DNA from: Heterohyrax brucei | Lineage: Eukaryota; Chordata; Mammalia; Hyracoidea; Procaviidae | Reading direction: 5' to 3' | DNA length: 64,000 nt | NCBI GenBank assembly: GCA_028571685.1 | Contig: CM053162.1 | Coordinates: 72,466,351-72,530,350 of the forward strand | Shown here: positions 10,341 through 21,529 of the stretch, in pieces | Position numbering within the stretch: the first letter of the stretch is position 1 | Layout of the letters: every line of letters starts with the position of its first letter | The notes under the pieces: generated by a model | What the model was told of the DNA's origin: nothing | The model's input: only the letters and a program-made list of their open reading frames with translations | Database searches by the model: none | Position numbers and translations under genes: made by a program

Positions 10341-12705
10341 ACTGAACATGCAGTCAAGATGCTTTGACAATTACTGGTGACTGGAATGCAAAAACAGGAA
10401 ACAAAGCAGGATCCAAAGCTAAAATCACAGCCTTGGTGAGAGAAACAATGCCAGAGATCACATGACAGAATTCTGCAAGACCACCAACTTACACATCAAC
10501 AACTTATAAACCATGCTTCAACCATACAGATGGTGGCTGTATACACAGACCACACAGGAACGAAGTACACAGGATCACATCAACCAGAACTGTGACGAGA
10601 TGACAGAGAAGGGCTCGATGTCATCAGTCAAAACAAAGTCGTGTGCAAGCTCAAGGTGATGAAAGTCAAAGCACACCTATGACAGCCACAATGAAGCCTT
10701 GACTACATCCCACCTAAACTCAGGGGACACTTCAAGAAAAGATTTGATGCACTAAACACTAATGGCCTAAGACCAGGCGAGTTGTGTGATGACATCAATG
10801 AAAGTCCATTAAAAAGACAGAAAAAAGGGAAAATAGCAAAATCAGTATCAGGAAAGACTCTGAAACTTGCCATTATTAAGCACGGAGTAGCTGAAGAAAC
10901 AGAAGATACAATAAAGTAAAAGAGGTGAACGGAAGACTCCAAAGGCACACCAAGAAGAGCATCACAGGGAGATGGACAAAGACTTGGAGTCAGGCAGGCA
11001 AAGGGAAAGAGGCTTGGTCATTGTTTCTGGAGGGGAAAGAAGTGAACACAGAATCCAAGCCTCCAGTCACATCAACGACGGACGCTGAAGCAAAAACAAA
11101 ACAAAACAAAGCTGGAGATGCAGGAAGCGTCCGAGAAGACGCCAGGACTGCAAAGGGCTGGCTGATGCTCCACCACTTGAGGAAGCAGAATGTGCCAAAG
11201 AACCAACAGTCCCAAGAGGAGAATTTCAAGGTGCGCCTGTAGAAACTGGCGGAAGATAAAAGGCCCAGGAACTGATAGGCTGCCAACTGAGATGCTTCAC
11301 AAATACATGCAACCCTGGAAGTGCTTGCTAGAGTAGATTAAGAAATGTGGAAGACAGCTACCTGGCCAGCAGACTGGTAAGGGTCCACATCTGTAACCAC
11401 TGCCAAGAAAGGTGATCCCACTGAATGCAGGGACTATTGAACAATATCATTCTATCACATGCAAATAAAATTTTGCTATAGATCATTCGAAAATGGCTGT
11501 AGCAGTACATTGACAGCGAACTACCAGATGAGACAGATTCCGACGAGGACATGAAGCCAGGGATGCCACTGCTGATGCCAGATGGGTCTTAGACAAAAGC
11601 AGAAAATGCCAGAAAGATGATAATTTGTGTTTTCCTGACTATGAAAAGATGGTGTGGATCATAACAAATCACGGATAACACTGTGGGAACGGGAGATCCA
11701 CAACATGTCAAATCACAGATGACACTGTGGGAATGGGAGTTCCACAACATATAACCGTGTTCACAGGGAACCTGAACACAGACCAAGAGGCAGTTATATG
11801 ACCACAGAAAGAGTACACTGTGCGTAACTACAGTCAGGAAAGGAGAGCAACAGGGCTGTGTCCTCTCACCAGACCTGTTCAGTCTGTATGTCCAGCAAAT
11901 AATCTGAGAAACTGGACTACGTGAGGAAGAACAGGGAATCAGGACCGCAGGGTGACTCATGAACCACCTCTGTATGCAGATGTGTACCTTGCTTGCTAGA
12001 GGTGAAGACACTGGAAGTGCTGACTGATGAAGCCTGTAAGACGGATCACACTTCCCACTGAAGGGAAACACGAATCCTCACACTGGGCCAACAAGCAGGA
12101 TCATGATCAATACAGAAAAGACTGAAAAGACTGAGGTTGTCAAGGATTTCATTTTACTTGGATCCACAATCAACGAACCCACGGAAGCAGCCGTCAAGAA
12201 ATCAAATGACCTAATCAACTGAGTAAGTTTACTGCAAAAGGCCTCTTTAAGGTGTTGAAACCCACAGATGTCAGCGTTAAGGACTAATGCACAATGACCC
12301 AGGCCGCGCTGTTTTCAACCTCCTCGTATGACATGAAAGCTGGACAGTGAATAAGGAGACTGAAGAACGGACGCCTCTGAATCACAGTAACGGCAAAGAC
12401 GACAGAACACACCACACACTACCAGAGGGAGCAAATCTGTCCTGGAAGAAGTGTCTCCAGAATGCCCCTTAGAAGCCAGGATGGTGACACCATGTCTTCA
12501 CACTGTGGACACACTATTAGGAGTGATCAGTCCCTGGAGAAAAACATCATACTTGGTAAAGCAGAGGGTCAGTGAAAAAGAGGAAGACCCCCAATGGGAC
12601 AGAGTGATACAACAGCTGCCACAACGGGCTTAAGCATTGACAGTGACTAGGAAGGTGGCGCAGAGCCACAGAGCAGCTCCTTCCATTGTACCCAGCACTG
12701 CTGTC
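10341..12705 (+). mobile_element. RTE-type LINE, 5'-truncated
   Basis: The copy starts inside the endonuclease region (ATTACTGGTGACTGGAATGC near 10371) and runs through the reverse transcriptase to the C-terminal region (GTCAAGGATTTCATTTTACT, then TGGATCCACAATCAACGAAC near 12139-12178). Late RTE text follows: CCAGAATGCCCCTTAGAAGC and GTCAGTGAAAAAGAGGAAGA. Many stops and frame changes break it. It is older or more worn than the copy at 16970-19869. Confidence 0.88.
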
Positions 12706-12782
12706 AGGGGAAGAAGCTACTGGCAGCGCACCAACAACAGCCAAACAGCCTGCAGAGCTGGATTTGGGGCAGTTACTATAAT

Positions 12783-12934
12783 AAACCAAAAATCCTGCTG
12801 TCGAGTCGGACTCCAACTTACAGCAACCCTACAGGACAGAGGAAAACTGCCCCACAGAGTCTGCAAGGGAACGTGGACTGTGGACCTTTCGGTGAACAGC
12901 AGTAACTCTTCACCACCACACCATCGGGGTGTCC
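12783..12934 (-). mobile_element. AfroSINE
   Basis: It starts AACCAAAAATCCTGCTGTCG and continues AGTCGGACTCCAACTTACAG, then CAACCCTACAGGACAGAGGA and AAACTGCCCCACAGAGT. The decayed head ends near CCATCGGGGT. Confidence 0.88.
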
Positions 12935-13316
12935 AGTCATCATAACAAAATGCAGCAAATGAGGGTGGCTGCGTCCAATTCCATTTCAAGGCTTAAGAAG
13001 TTACACATGATCCATAAAACACAAAACAAATGCTGGAGAGGCTGTGGAGAAAGTGGAACCCTCCTACACTGTCGGTGGGGTTGCAAAAGGGTCCAGCCTT
13101 TTTGAAAAGCAATCTGGTGCTTCCTTAAAAAAATAGATATCATATACCATTTGACCCAGTAATTCCACTACTTGGAATATATCCTACAGAATCAAGGCCT
13201 TTCACACCAATGGACACATGCACCAGAATGTTTATTGCAGCACAGTCCATGATAGCAAAAAGATGGAATCAACCCAGATGCCCAACAACAGAAGAATGGA
13301 TACGTAAACTGTGGTA

Positions 13317-14370
13317 TGCCGGGAGCCGGTCCCAACACTTTGTAGGGTCCCACACGGAGGGAGGGAAGACGTCGGCGGGAAATGAACAAAGAAGACAGGA
13401 AAGAATTTTCTGCTTTAAGGCAGCCCGACCCAGAGAGCATTTGCTGGTGGTGGTGGTGGTGGTGGTGGTGTCGAGAGCTGTCGTCTTTATTTTTTATAGG
13501 TGAGGTGACGTAGTTGGTCACCCTATTTTCTTTATTATACAAACTATTGGTTAACAAGAAACTGACCCATCATTATTGGCTAACAAGAAAGTGACTCCTT
13601 GTGGTCTTCTACTTCTAATTAATTGTCAAGGCCTTTTTGAATAACTGTCCAAGCCAGGTGTTCAGTGGTGATAAAATGTCAGGAACACAATTAATAGTCT
13701 TATTCGTACCTCAAAGTGGAAGGTACTACAAGGCAGACTCCTCAAGGTCTCACCATTTGGCTGTCTCAGTTTGTTTCTCTAAGTTCTTATTTATGTGCAG
13801 ATAGTAAGCGCCTGCCATTCTCTAATTAAGCCAGCTGCACTAAAAAAGATGTTTCTTTAGTGTTATCAGTTTTCTATACTAGCTATAATGAACCTAAAAG
13901 TTTATTTATTCTTCCAGCTGCAAGGAGAATGGATGCTTTGTAGTTTTGATGGCTATGTGGAGATTTGTCCTTGAGAGCTTCTTAAGGGTTAGCTTGCAAA
14001 CTTGTGTGTGTGAAGAAAAGGGAGGGGGGGAACGTAATTAGTGGGGAGCCAGTGAAGCTGGGCAGGCCTCAGTGCTATCAGGCATGCTGCATTGAAATTC
14101 ATTTCTCTGATCTCTATTTCTCAGAAGTTCTTGGTCAGATTGTCCCAATATAGTCTCATAAACCGAGGGGTAGAAGCCCCTCTTAGGAGGCACCTCCTTG
14201 GTCCTCATGTCGGGAGAGGATATCTTTTTAGGAGAATTTAATTAAGAAGCAAACCACCATCAGGGGTAATAGGCCAAAAAACATATTACAGGTGAGATGT
14301 CTCGGCCTGCCACCTACAGAAGCCTGTGACTTTGTCTACAATGACCTATGCGGAATGGCGGGCCTCCGCA
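13317..14370. mobile_element. Solo LTR of an endogenous retrovirus (class II-like)
   Basis: A 1,054-bp block begins TGCCGGGAGCC and ends CCTCCGCA (TG...CA ends). It interrupts L1 sequence that is continuous in the full-length copy (near 34918-34925). A perfect 6-base direct repeat, GTGGTA, lies at 13311-13316 and 14371-14376. Six-base duplications fit class II (ERVK-type) elements, and the TG..GGGAGCC start recalls that class. There is no internal region, so it is a fossil left by recombination between two LTRs. It is younger than the L1 it sits in. Orientation is not settled. Confidence 0.85.
13445..13470. repeat. (TGG)n trinucleotide tract
   Basis: About eight to nine perfect TGG units lie inside the solo LTR. 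On the minus strand they give a run of His codons in a chance open frame that is not a gene. Confidence 0.95.
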
Positions 14371-15529
14371 GTGGTACATATACTCAATGGAGCACTACGC
14401 AATGATAAAGAATAACGATGATTCCAGGAAACATCCCCTAACCTGGTTTCAACTGGAAGACATTATGTTGAGTGAAAGTAGTCAGCGACAAAAGGACAAA
14501 TATTGTATGAGACCTCTACGATAAGATCTCAAAAACAGACTTGTGTATAGAAGAAAAGACTCTTTGACAGCTGCAAGGGAGGGAGAGGGTGAGGGTTTAG
14601 TTTAGATAGTTGCTAGAAATCTGGTTGGGAGAAAGCGGTGATAGCACACATTAGAAAGAAGAACAACATTAAGTGGACTTCAGCCTAACTTGAGTACTCC
14701 TTTCATCTTAACTCAATACTGCAAGGATAGAGTAGCTGGGGCGGGGGGTGGGGGGCCATGCTCTTAGGCGAATTCCAGGACAATTGGCACAACTAGCATT
14801 TTGCTAAGAGAGCTCTCTGCACCCCACATTGGTGAGTGGCGTCTGGGGTCTTAAAAGCTGCCAAGCTGCCATCCGAGGACACAGCAAAGGGTCCCAACTT
14901 AGCAGGAACGGATGCTCACCAAGGACCAAAATGACATGTGGTAAAGACAACCTAGAAGACAGAGAGACCCACAAGAGTGGGTGCTTACATTGACTTGGGA
15001 CCGGAAGAACCAGATGGTGCCCGACCACCACCAGTGATAGCCACGATGGAGCTCACAGAGAGGAGTCTCACTGGCAACACAAAAATAAAAAGGGATGCAT
15101 CCTGAGATCTCCACTAAAAGACCTCAATTGATGGTCCAGCGGTTTTGGGGTTCCCCTGAGAGCATGGCCCCTGGCCCTGATGCTGCCCTTACCCATAAAT
15201 TATAACGAAGGTCCACTCTTTGGACAGGAATGGATTGGACTTGACAATGCAGAGTGACCATGTATTGGATCCACTTTTTGGTTTTATACATCTATAGGAT
15301 ATCATCCTGCTGACCTCTGGCTGGAGGAAGGGGAGTGGACGGAGAGAAGGGGAAAGGAGGCTGTTGGGAGGATGAGACATGTATGGAGCAGAGAGGAATA
15401 GTGTGCAGTCACCGGATAGGGAGAGCAGTGGAAGCTGCATATAGGTGGGTATGTAAATTTATACGGGAATGTACATTTTCACTCAGTCATGTTAAATTAA
15501 AAAAAAATAAAAAAAAAAGAAGTTACACA

Positions 15530-16449
15530 GTACTCAACAGCTTGACTTAGCTCATCTGTAAGTAAATGTAATCACTTAAAACAAATAAAAGTTTTGTTTT
15601 AAAAAAAAGTCATAAATACCTAATGGTTTTGTTTATTAAGCTATTACACGAAAACAATAGGTGATAACCTAATAGCTTAGTAGCTGCCTGAAAAATCAAT
15701 ACACATAAATACTTACTGTTTTGATCTAACAACTTAATACACAAAATAATTAGTCTTTTTTTTTTTTGCCTAGGGGAGCCCAAAATACATATATCTATCA
15801 TTAAAACACTAAAGGCACACTATCAACTGAGAAAACTTAGAAACTTCTATTCTAGATGGAGTCCACTAACCCAATTTTCCATACAATCTTGTTCACTGAA
15901 TATTTATTAAATATTAAGTGTACATGATCTATCTGATCAACCAACTCCAGCTCCTCTATACTAGAGACTGAGGGTGAGAAGCTCTATGTCTGGCTGACAG
16001 GAGACACTCATTAAGGGTGACACTGTGCAACGGGACTGGCCACGTTCCGTGCTGGTGTGCACGCTGTGACCCCCTGCCATGCAGCAATCTCCGCTTTTTT
16101 CTGTGTCTCACAGTGACACGCAGAACACAACGGGCACTGCAGCACCTGTGTGGGCGCTGGGAAAGGGCGGTGCGGCTGGCGAACCAGCACTGACAGCCCA
16201 CGTCATCGGCTCAACATACAGTCAGGCGACTGACGCCACAGAGGCTACATGTGGAAACTTGTGGAACTGGTAAATATTACACTGTATGTACTTCCAAAAC
16301 AATTAAAAAAATAAAATTACTTAAGAAAAACTATGTATTTCACTAACAGACTGAAATAACATCAAACTTTCACGTGTCATCCCAGAGTTGAATAGGCAAT
16401 GCATAAGTAAATTTAAAAAATTAAGTTCTGAGTCAGTTGTGTACAGTAC
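15530..16449. other. ALMS1 intron 12, no feature seen
   Basis: This AT-rich intron sequence lies between the L1 and exon 12. I see no element I can name. Confidence 0.4.
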
Positions 16450-16575
16450 CCGGGTGGGAGCTCTCCAGAGTGGTGTCAGATCTGGTGTCCGGACACGGAG
16501 GAGTTTTCTCTAACTGGGGAACATAGTACATCTTCGTACTTCCAGAAGGCTTATACGGTAACAGCGAAGGCTGGG
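16450..16575 (-). CDS. ALMS1: ALMS1 coding exon 12
   Basis: The exon reads (A)QPSLLPYKPSGSTKMYYVPQ, then LEKTPPCPDTRSDTTLESSH and P. This is very close to the human segment LLLPYKPSGSTKMYYVPQLR with SDTTVESSHSG. The acceptor is TGTCTTTCTTAG before base 16575 and the donor is G|GTACTG after base 16450. The exon is 126 bp, phase 1 to phase 1: the G from exon 11 plus CC makes Ala, and the last G joins GC of exon 13 to make Gly. It contains the best conserved short stretch in the left half of the window (LPYKPSGSTKMYYVPQL), which suggests a constrained binding site, though I know no named partner. Confidence 0.95.
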
Positions 16576-16969
16576 CTAAGAAAGACACAAACAGAAACTA
16601 TTAATTCAGGTGAAACAGGAACCCTGTATCCTATTCTGTTCTGCTGATGTGTTTACATATGTTTAGGCTAGGACCACACTTCAAACTTGGCTGCTGCTAA
16701 AACAGTTCTCTTCCTTTACTCTTCTCTTCCAAATTTATTTTGTTATTCTTCCAGAGGAAATTTAAAATTAACTGAACAAGTCCGACTCCCACATGTCCAT
16801 CACTGCCTCCACTGTGGGGAATGGCGTGTTGCTGGGATGCTGGAAGCCAGGCCACCAGCATTCGGATCCCAGCAGGGTCACCGTGACGGACAGGGGTCAG
16901 CTGAGCTTCCAGACTCAGATAGACTAGGAAAGGTGACCCGGCAGTCTGCTTATGAAGAGAATTCGCCAA
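16576..16969. other. ALMS1 intron 11, no feature seen
   Basis: This lies between exon 12 and the RTE copy. Nothing is recognised beyond the exon 12 acceptor tract. Confidence 0.4.
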
Positions 16970-19869
16970 GGAAAACCTGAAGAACAGCAGGGGAACAGTG
17001 TCCGACACAGGCCAGACAACCAGCCCCCAGGCGGGAAGGCCCTGAGAAGACGACTGGGGAAGAGCTGCCTCCTCAAGGAAGGGGTCCACTCAAATAGCGG
17101 ACACAGTGAAACTTTTCGGTACCTTGAGATGGGGCACAACTCAAAATGGGAAGAAACAGCCGCAAACATCCATTAATAACTGGAACATGGAAGGTACAAA
17201 GTATGAATGTATGAAGCTGGAAATCATCAAAAATGAAATGGAATGCATAAACAGCGATACCCTAGGCACCAGTGAGCTGTAATGGACCAGTACTGGTTAT
17301 TTTGAATCAGACAATTATGTGGTCTACTATGCTGGGAATGAAAACTTGAAGAGGAACTATGTTGCATTCGTCCTCAAAAAGAACATTTCAAGATCTGCCC
17401 TAAAGGACCAGGCTGTCAGTGATACGATAATATCCACACGCCTATAAGGAAGGCCAGTTAACAAGAATATTACTTAAATTTATGCACCAACCACTAAAGC
17501 CAAAGATGAAGAGATTAAAAATTTTTACCAGCTTCTGCAGCAATATATTCATCAAACATGCACTCAGGACTCACTGATAATTACTGGTGACAGGGAGACA
17601 GAAGCTGGAAGTAAAGAAGGAGGATCACTAGCTGGAAAATACTTTGGTGACTGACATAATGATGGAGATTGCATGACAGAATTTTGCAAGACTAACAACT
17701 TCTTCATAGCAAGTACCTTTTTTCAGCCAACACAACCGCAACTGTACATATGGACCTCACCAGATGGAATACACAGGAACCAAATCGACTAGATCTGTGG
17801 AAAAGATGACGGAAAAGCTCCACATCAGCAGTCAGAACAAGACTAGGTGCTGGCTGCAGCACAGATTATCAATTGGTCATATGCAAATTCAAACTGAAAC
17901 TGAAGAAAACTAGAAAAAGTCAACAAGGGCCAAAGAATGACCTAGAGTATATCCTTCCTGAGTTTACAGACCATCTCAAGAACAGATTTGATATGTTAAA
18001 TACTAGTGACTGAAGACCAGAGAAGTTATGGAACAGTATCAAAGGTATTATACTTGAAGAAAGCAAAAGCTCATTAAAAAGACAAGAAAGAAAAGATCAA
18101 CGTGGACGACAGAAGAAACTGTGAAACTTGTTCTTGGACACCAAGTAGCTAAACCAAAACAAAACAATGATGAAGTAAAAGAAGTGAACAGAGGATTTCA
18201 AAGGGCAGCTTGAGAAGACAAGGTCAAGTATCATAATGACAGAGCTAGAAATGGAACACCAGAAGGGAAGAACATGCTCAAGCAGAAAGAACTGAAGAAA
18301 AAATTGGCAAGCCTCAAGTTGCAATACAGAAGCATCCTACAGGAAAAACATTAGACAACTCAGGGAGCATCAAAAGAAGATGGACGGAGTACACAGTCAT
18401 CATACCAGGAAGAACTGGTCGATGTCAGCCACCTGACGAGGCAGCCTGTGACCAGCACCCGACGGTGCAGAAGGAAGACGGTGAAGCGGCGCTGAAGGCG
18501 TGGGCAGAAACATGGCGCCAGGAGCTGATGGAGTACCAGCTGAGATGTTCCTACACACAGATGCAGCCCTGCAAGTGCTCACTCATCTCGGCCAAGAAAT
18601 CTGGAGGACAGCTACCTGGCTAACTGACTGGAAGAGATCCACATTTGTGCCTATTCCCAAGGGAGGTAATTGAGCTGAGTGAGGAAATTATCCAAAAATA
18701 TCATTAATATTATACACAAGTAGAATTTTGCTCAAGATCATTCAAACTGACTGCAGCAACACACAGACAGTGAACTGTCAGCAATTCAAGCCAGACTCAC
18801 AAGAGGACATGGGACCAGGGATGTCATGGCTGATGTCACATGGACCTCGGCTGAAAGCAGGGAATACCAGAAAGATGTTTACTTGCGTTTTATTGACTAT
18901 GCAAAACATTAGACTGTCAATTGTAACAAATTATGGATAACACTGAAGAGAATGGGAATTCCAGAACACTTATTTATGCTCATGAGGAATCTGTACATTG
19001 ACCAAGAGGCAGTCATGTGAACAGAACAAGGAAGACACTGCACGATTTAAAATCAGGAAAGGTGTGTGTCGAGGTTGTATCCCTTTACCAGCAAAGTTGG
19101 ACTAGATGAAGAAGGAGGAGGCAACGGGATTCAAAGAAGACTCACTAACCCACATTATGCAGAGGACACAATCCTACTTGTTAGAAGTGAAGAGGATTTG
19201 AAACACTTACTGATGAAGATCGAAGACCAGAGATTTCAACACAAAAAGAAAAATCCTCACAACTGGACCAGTAAGCAACATAATTATAAATGGACTCATG
19301 GAAGTAGCAATGAAGAAACTGAAGACAAATTGCGTAGGAAAATCTGCTGCAAGGACCTCTTTACAGTACTGAAAGTAAAGATGTCACCTTGAAGAGTAAG
19401 GTGCACCTGACCCAAGCCATGGTATTTTCAATCGCATCGTATGCATGTGAAAGCCAGACGATGAATAAGGAAGACAGAAGAAGAACTGACACCTCTGAAT
19501 TGTGGTGTTGGAGAAGAATGTTGAATGTCCCATGGACCACCGAGAGAACAAACAGATCTGTTCTGGAAGAAGTACAACCAGAGTGCCCCTTGGAAGCAGA
19601 GAGGGCCAGACTGTGCCTTACACACGTTGGACATGTGGTCAGGAGGGATCCGTGCCTGGAGAAGGGCCTCAGGCTTGGCACAGCAGAGGGTCAGTGAAAA
19701 GAGGAAGACCCTAAAAACAAGACAGACTGACACCGTGTCTGCCAATGACGGGCTCTTAAGCATAAAAATGACTGTGGGCACGGCACACATAACTTGGCAG
19801 CATTTTGCTCTCTTGTACAGAGGGTCGCTGTAAGTCAGAACTGACTCAACGGCACCTAACAACAACACA
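16970..19869 (+). mobile_element. RTE-type LINE, nearly full length
   Basis: The copy begins in the 5' region (GAACAGCAGGGGAACAGTGT) and continues into the endonuclease (AATAACTGGAACATGGAAGG near 17174). It then covers the reverse transcriptase, with a YADD-box remnant read as HYAEDTILLVRSEEDLKHLL (frame from 19066). The usual RTE C-terminal region follows, with CESQTMNKEDRRRTDTSELW, CWRRMLNVPWTTERT and LCLTHVGHVVRRDPCLEKGL. The 3' end is GTCGCTGTAAGTCAGAACTG, ACTCAACGGCACCTAACAAC and AACA, the tail shared with AfroSINEs. Length is about 2.9 kb. Several stops and frame changes interrupt it, and the active-site Asp is changed (YAED), so it is dead. Confidence 0.93.
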
Positions 19870-20000
19870 TTCAGTAAATGCTCCTCTTTTAAATGAGTCC
19901 TTTCTCCCAGGGGCCCGTAAGTAAAGTGTCTACAGACTGATACATTTCATGTGACGAGCAGAGGTTTCATGCGAGCAGAGGTTTAAAACGTATTTGTGGA
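19870..20000. other. ALMS1 intron 11, no feature seen
   Basis: This short spacer lies between the RTE 3' end and a telomere-like repeat. Confidence 0.35.
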
Positions 20001-20093
20001 GTTAGTTTAGGGTTAGAGTTAGGGTTAGGGTTAGGGTGAGGTCAGGGTTAGACTTAGGTCAGGGTTAGACTTAGGTCAGGGTTAGAGTTGAGT
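20001..20093 (+). repeat. Interstitial telomere-like repeat (TTAGGG variants)
   Basis: The block holds TTAGGGTTAGAGTTAGGGTT with AGGGTTAGGG, then a drifted 17-base step (GTCAGGGTTAGACTTAG) repeated about two and a half times. All units are versions of TTAGGG. Such blocks arise at repaired breaks or by slippage. There is no sign of a chromosome end here. Confidence 0.85.
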
Positions 20094-20789
20094 TACCTAC
20101 TGCAACAACTGACTGAGACATCAAGGTACTCGGTGTGATAATTTACTTCACTGTACGCTTTTGTTTTGTATACTTTTATAACAAATATGCTTAAAAGTAT
20201 AATAATTCCAACTTATCATGTAAACGCATTCCTTTATATCATATTCAATGTACTTTAAAACCTGAACCACATGCTTTTCCTTCATTTAGACAAACTGCAT
20301 TGATATGTGTATTTTCCACAAGCAGGAAAACTTAAAATATATTCTCAGTAGATTATACAGTGTGTGTCTGGATATAAACATGTCCACACACATGTTACAC
20401 GGTATAAACACTGGCCCAGTGACACGAAATATAACAGCCCATGCTGCTCTCAGTGTAGACCTACGGCAGCAACTCCGAGCTCTCCGTCAACACAGATCTC
20501 TCCTGCCTCCAGAAAACTCCACCGACCTATATTCCCAGACAGTGGACAGTAGTCTGGCCACTCTCTTGCCTGGCTCACCTTTATCCTCTCTGTCTCTGCC
20601 ATCTGACGGGACAGGGAATCCAAAGTAACTTTAGGTCCCATGTTTGGAAGACAGCAAAGTCACAGTTAACTTGGGTCCCTGGCAATTGTTGGATAAGCAA
20701 CAAACAGGCGCCTGCTACAGTGTTTGCTCCATTGTGTACTCCTGCCTCTCTCTATCACCGCACTGAACACTACTACAACACAACACCGG
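20094..20789. other. ALMS1 intron 11, no feature seen
   Basis: This is intron sequence with several short chance open frames. No element is recognised. Confidence 0.4.
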
Positions 20790-20918
20790 AAACCAAACCC
20801 AGGCCATCCAGTTCATTCCAACTCACGGCAAGCCTACGGGACACAGCAAAACCACCCGTGGGGTTCACCAGGAGCGGCCAGTGGATCCCAGCTGTTGACC
20901 CCTGCGCCACCAGAGCTG
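20790..20918 (-). mobile_element. AfroSINE, 5'-shortened
   Basis: It reads AACCAAACCCAGGCCATCCA, then GTTCATTCCAACTCACGGCA, and ends CCCCTGCGCCACCAGAGCTG, the reverse of the SINE head. It is well worn compared with the copy at 7329-7512. Confidence 0.82.
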
Positions 20919-21299
20919 TAACGTGGCAGTGTTCATCCACCCACTGAATGGAGGCTACTGTCGTTTTAAATTTTTATGGACTTAATGAATTATCACAAGC
21001 ACTCTGATACGAAAATACAATGTGAACTACAAGAAACAGATATTCCACATATGCTCTTAATTCCTGTAGAAATACAGTAAATCATACTTGACAGTAAAAC
21101 ATAATTAAGATAAGAACATAATAAATCACACTTTCTTCACAACTATGTAAATAAGAGATGCACAGAACTACTGTGGATCCTGACACGTACCGTTTAGCAT
21201 TCTGATTGAAAAGCCAGGGACATAGCAAACCATAAATTTCTGAGACGGCTGCAGATGAAAGCGGGCATTCTGCATGAAAACACCGTCACAGTCCCTTAC
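20919..21299. other. ALMS1 intron 11, no feature seen
   Basis: This AT-rich intron sequence follows the donor of exon 11 (in gene sense). Nothing is recognised. Confidence 0.4.
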
Positions 21300-21529
21300 C
21301 GTTCATGTCCCGGGAAGAGGTCGTCTGCTGGACTGAAGTCACTGAAGCAAACTTGATGGGCACCTGGTGCACCTGCTGGGGACGGGGCTCTGGGGTTCTT
21401 CGTCCGTGATCTTCAATGTTAATGAATATCTCAGATGAAAAGGAGGTCTTCTCAGGACTCTCGGTGGTTATCTGAGTGACGGCATCCGACGACCGCTTTC
21501 CAGGGGAGGCTCCCGTCTCCTCGGGAGCT
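21300..21529 (-). CDS. ALMS1: ALMS1 coding exon 11
   Basis: The exon reads (R)APEETGASPGKRSSDAVTQI, then TTESPEKTSFSSEIFINIED, HGRRTPEPRPQQVHQVPIKF and ASVTSVQQTTSSRDMN. The core SSDAVTQITTESPEKT and FSSEIFIN match human ALMS1 almost exactly, while the rest has changed freely. The acceptor is CTCTCCTGTGCAG before base 21529 and the donor is G|GTAAGG after base 21300. The CG at the end of exon 10 plus the first A of this exon makes Arg. The exon is 230 bp, phase 2 to phase 1. A 26-kb intron separates it from exon 10. Confidence 0.95.

Larger units (their letters stand above)
13008..15516 (+). mobile_element. L1 LINE, 5'-truncated, carrying an LTR insertion
   Basis: The 13-base direct repeat AAGAAGTTACACA at 12995-13007 and 15517-15529 fixes the ends. 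The copy holds the last part of ORF2 (GCTGGAGAGGCTGTGGAG near 13032) and a 3' UTR close to that of the full-length L1 (near 14510-15480), ending in an A-rich tail. Without the LTR at 13317-14370 and one copy of its 6-bp duplication it is about 1.45 kb. The perfect duplication suggests a fairly recent insertion. Confidence 0.95.

Noticed and set aside
13192-13557. Open frame with a poly-His run
   Set aside because: It crosses the L1/LTR boundary, and the His run is the GGT tract read on the minus strand.
19066-19868. Open frames looking like a host reverse transcriptase or nuclease gene
   Set aside because: They are parts of an RTE LINE with its usual tail, and the element is broken.
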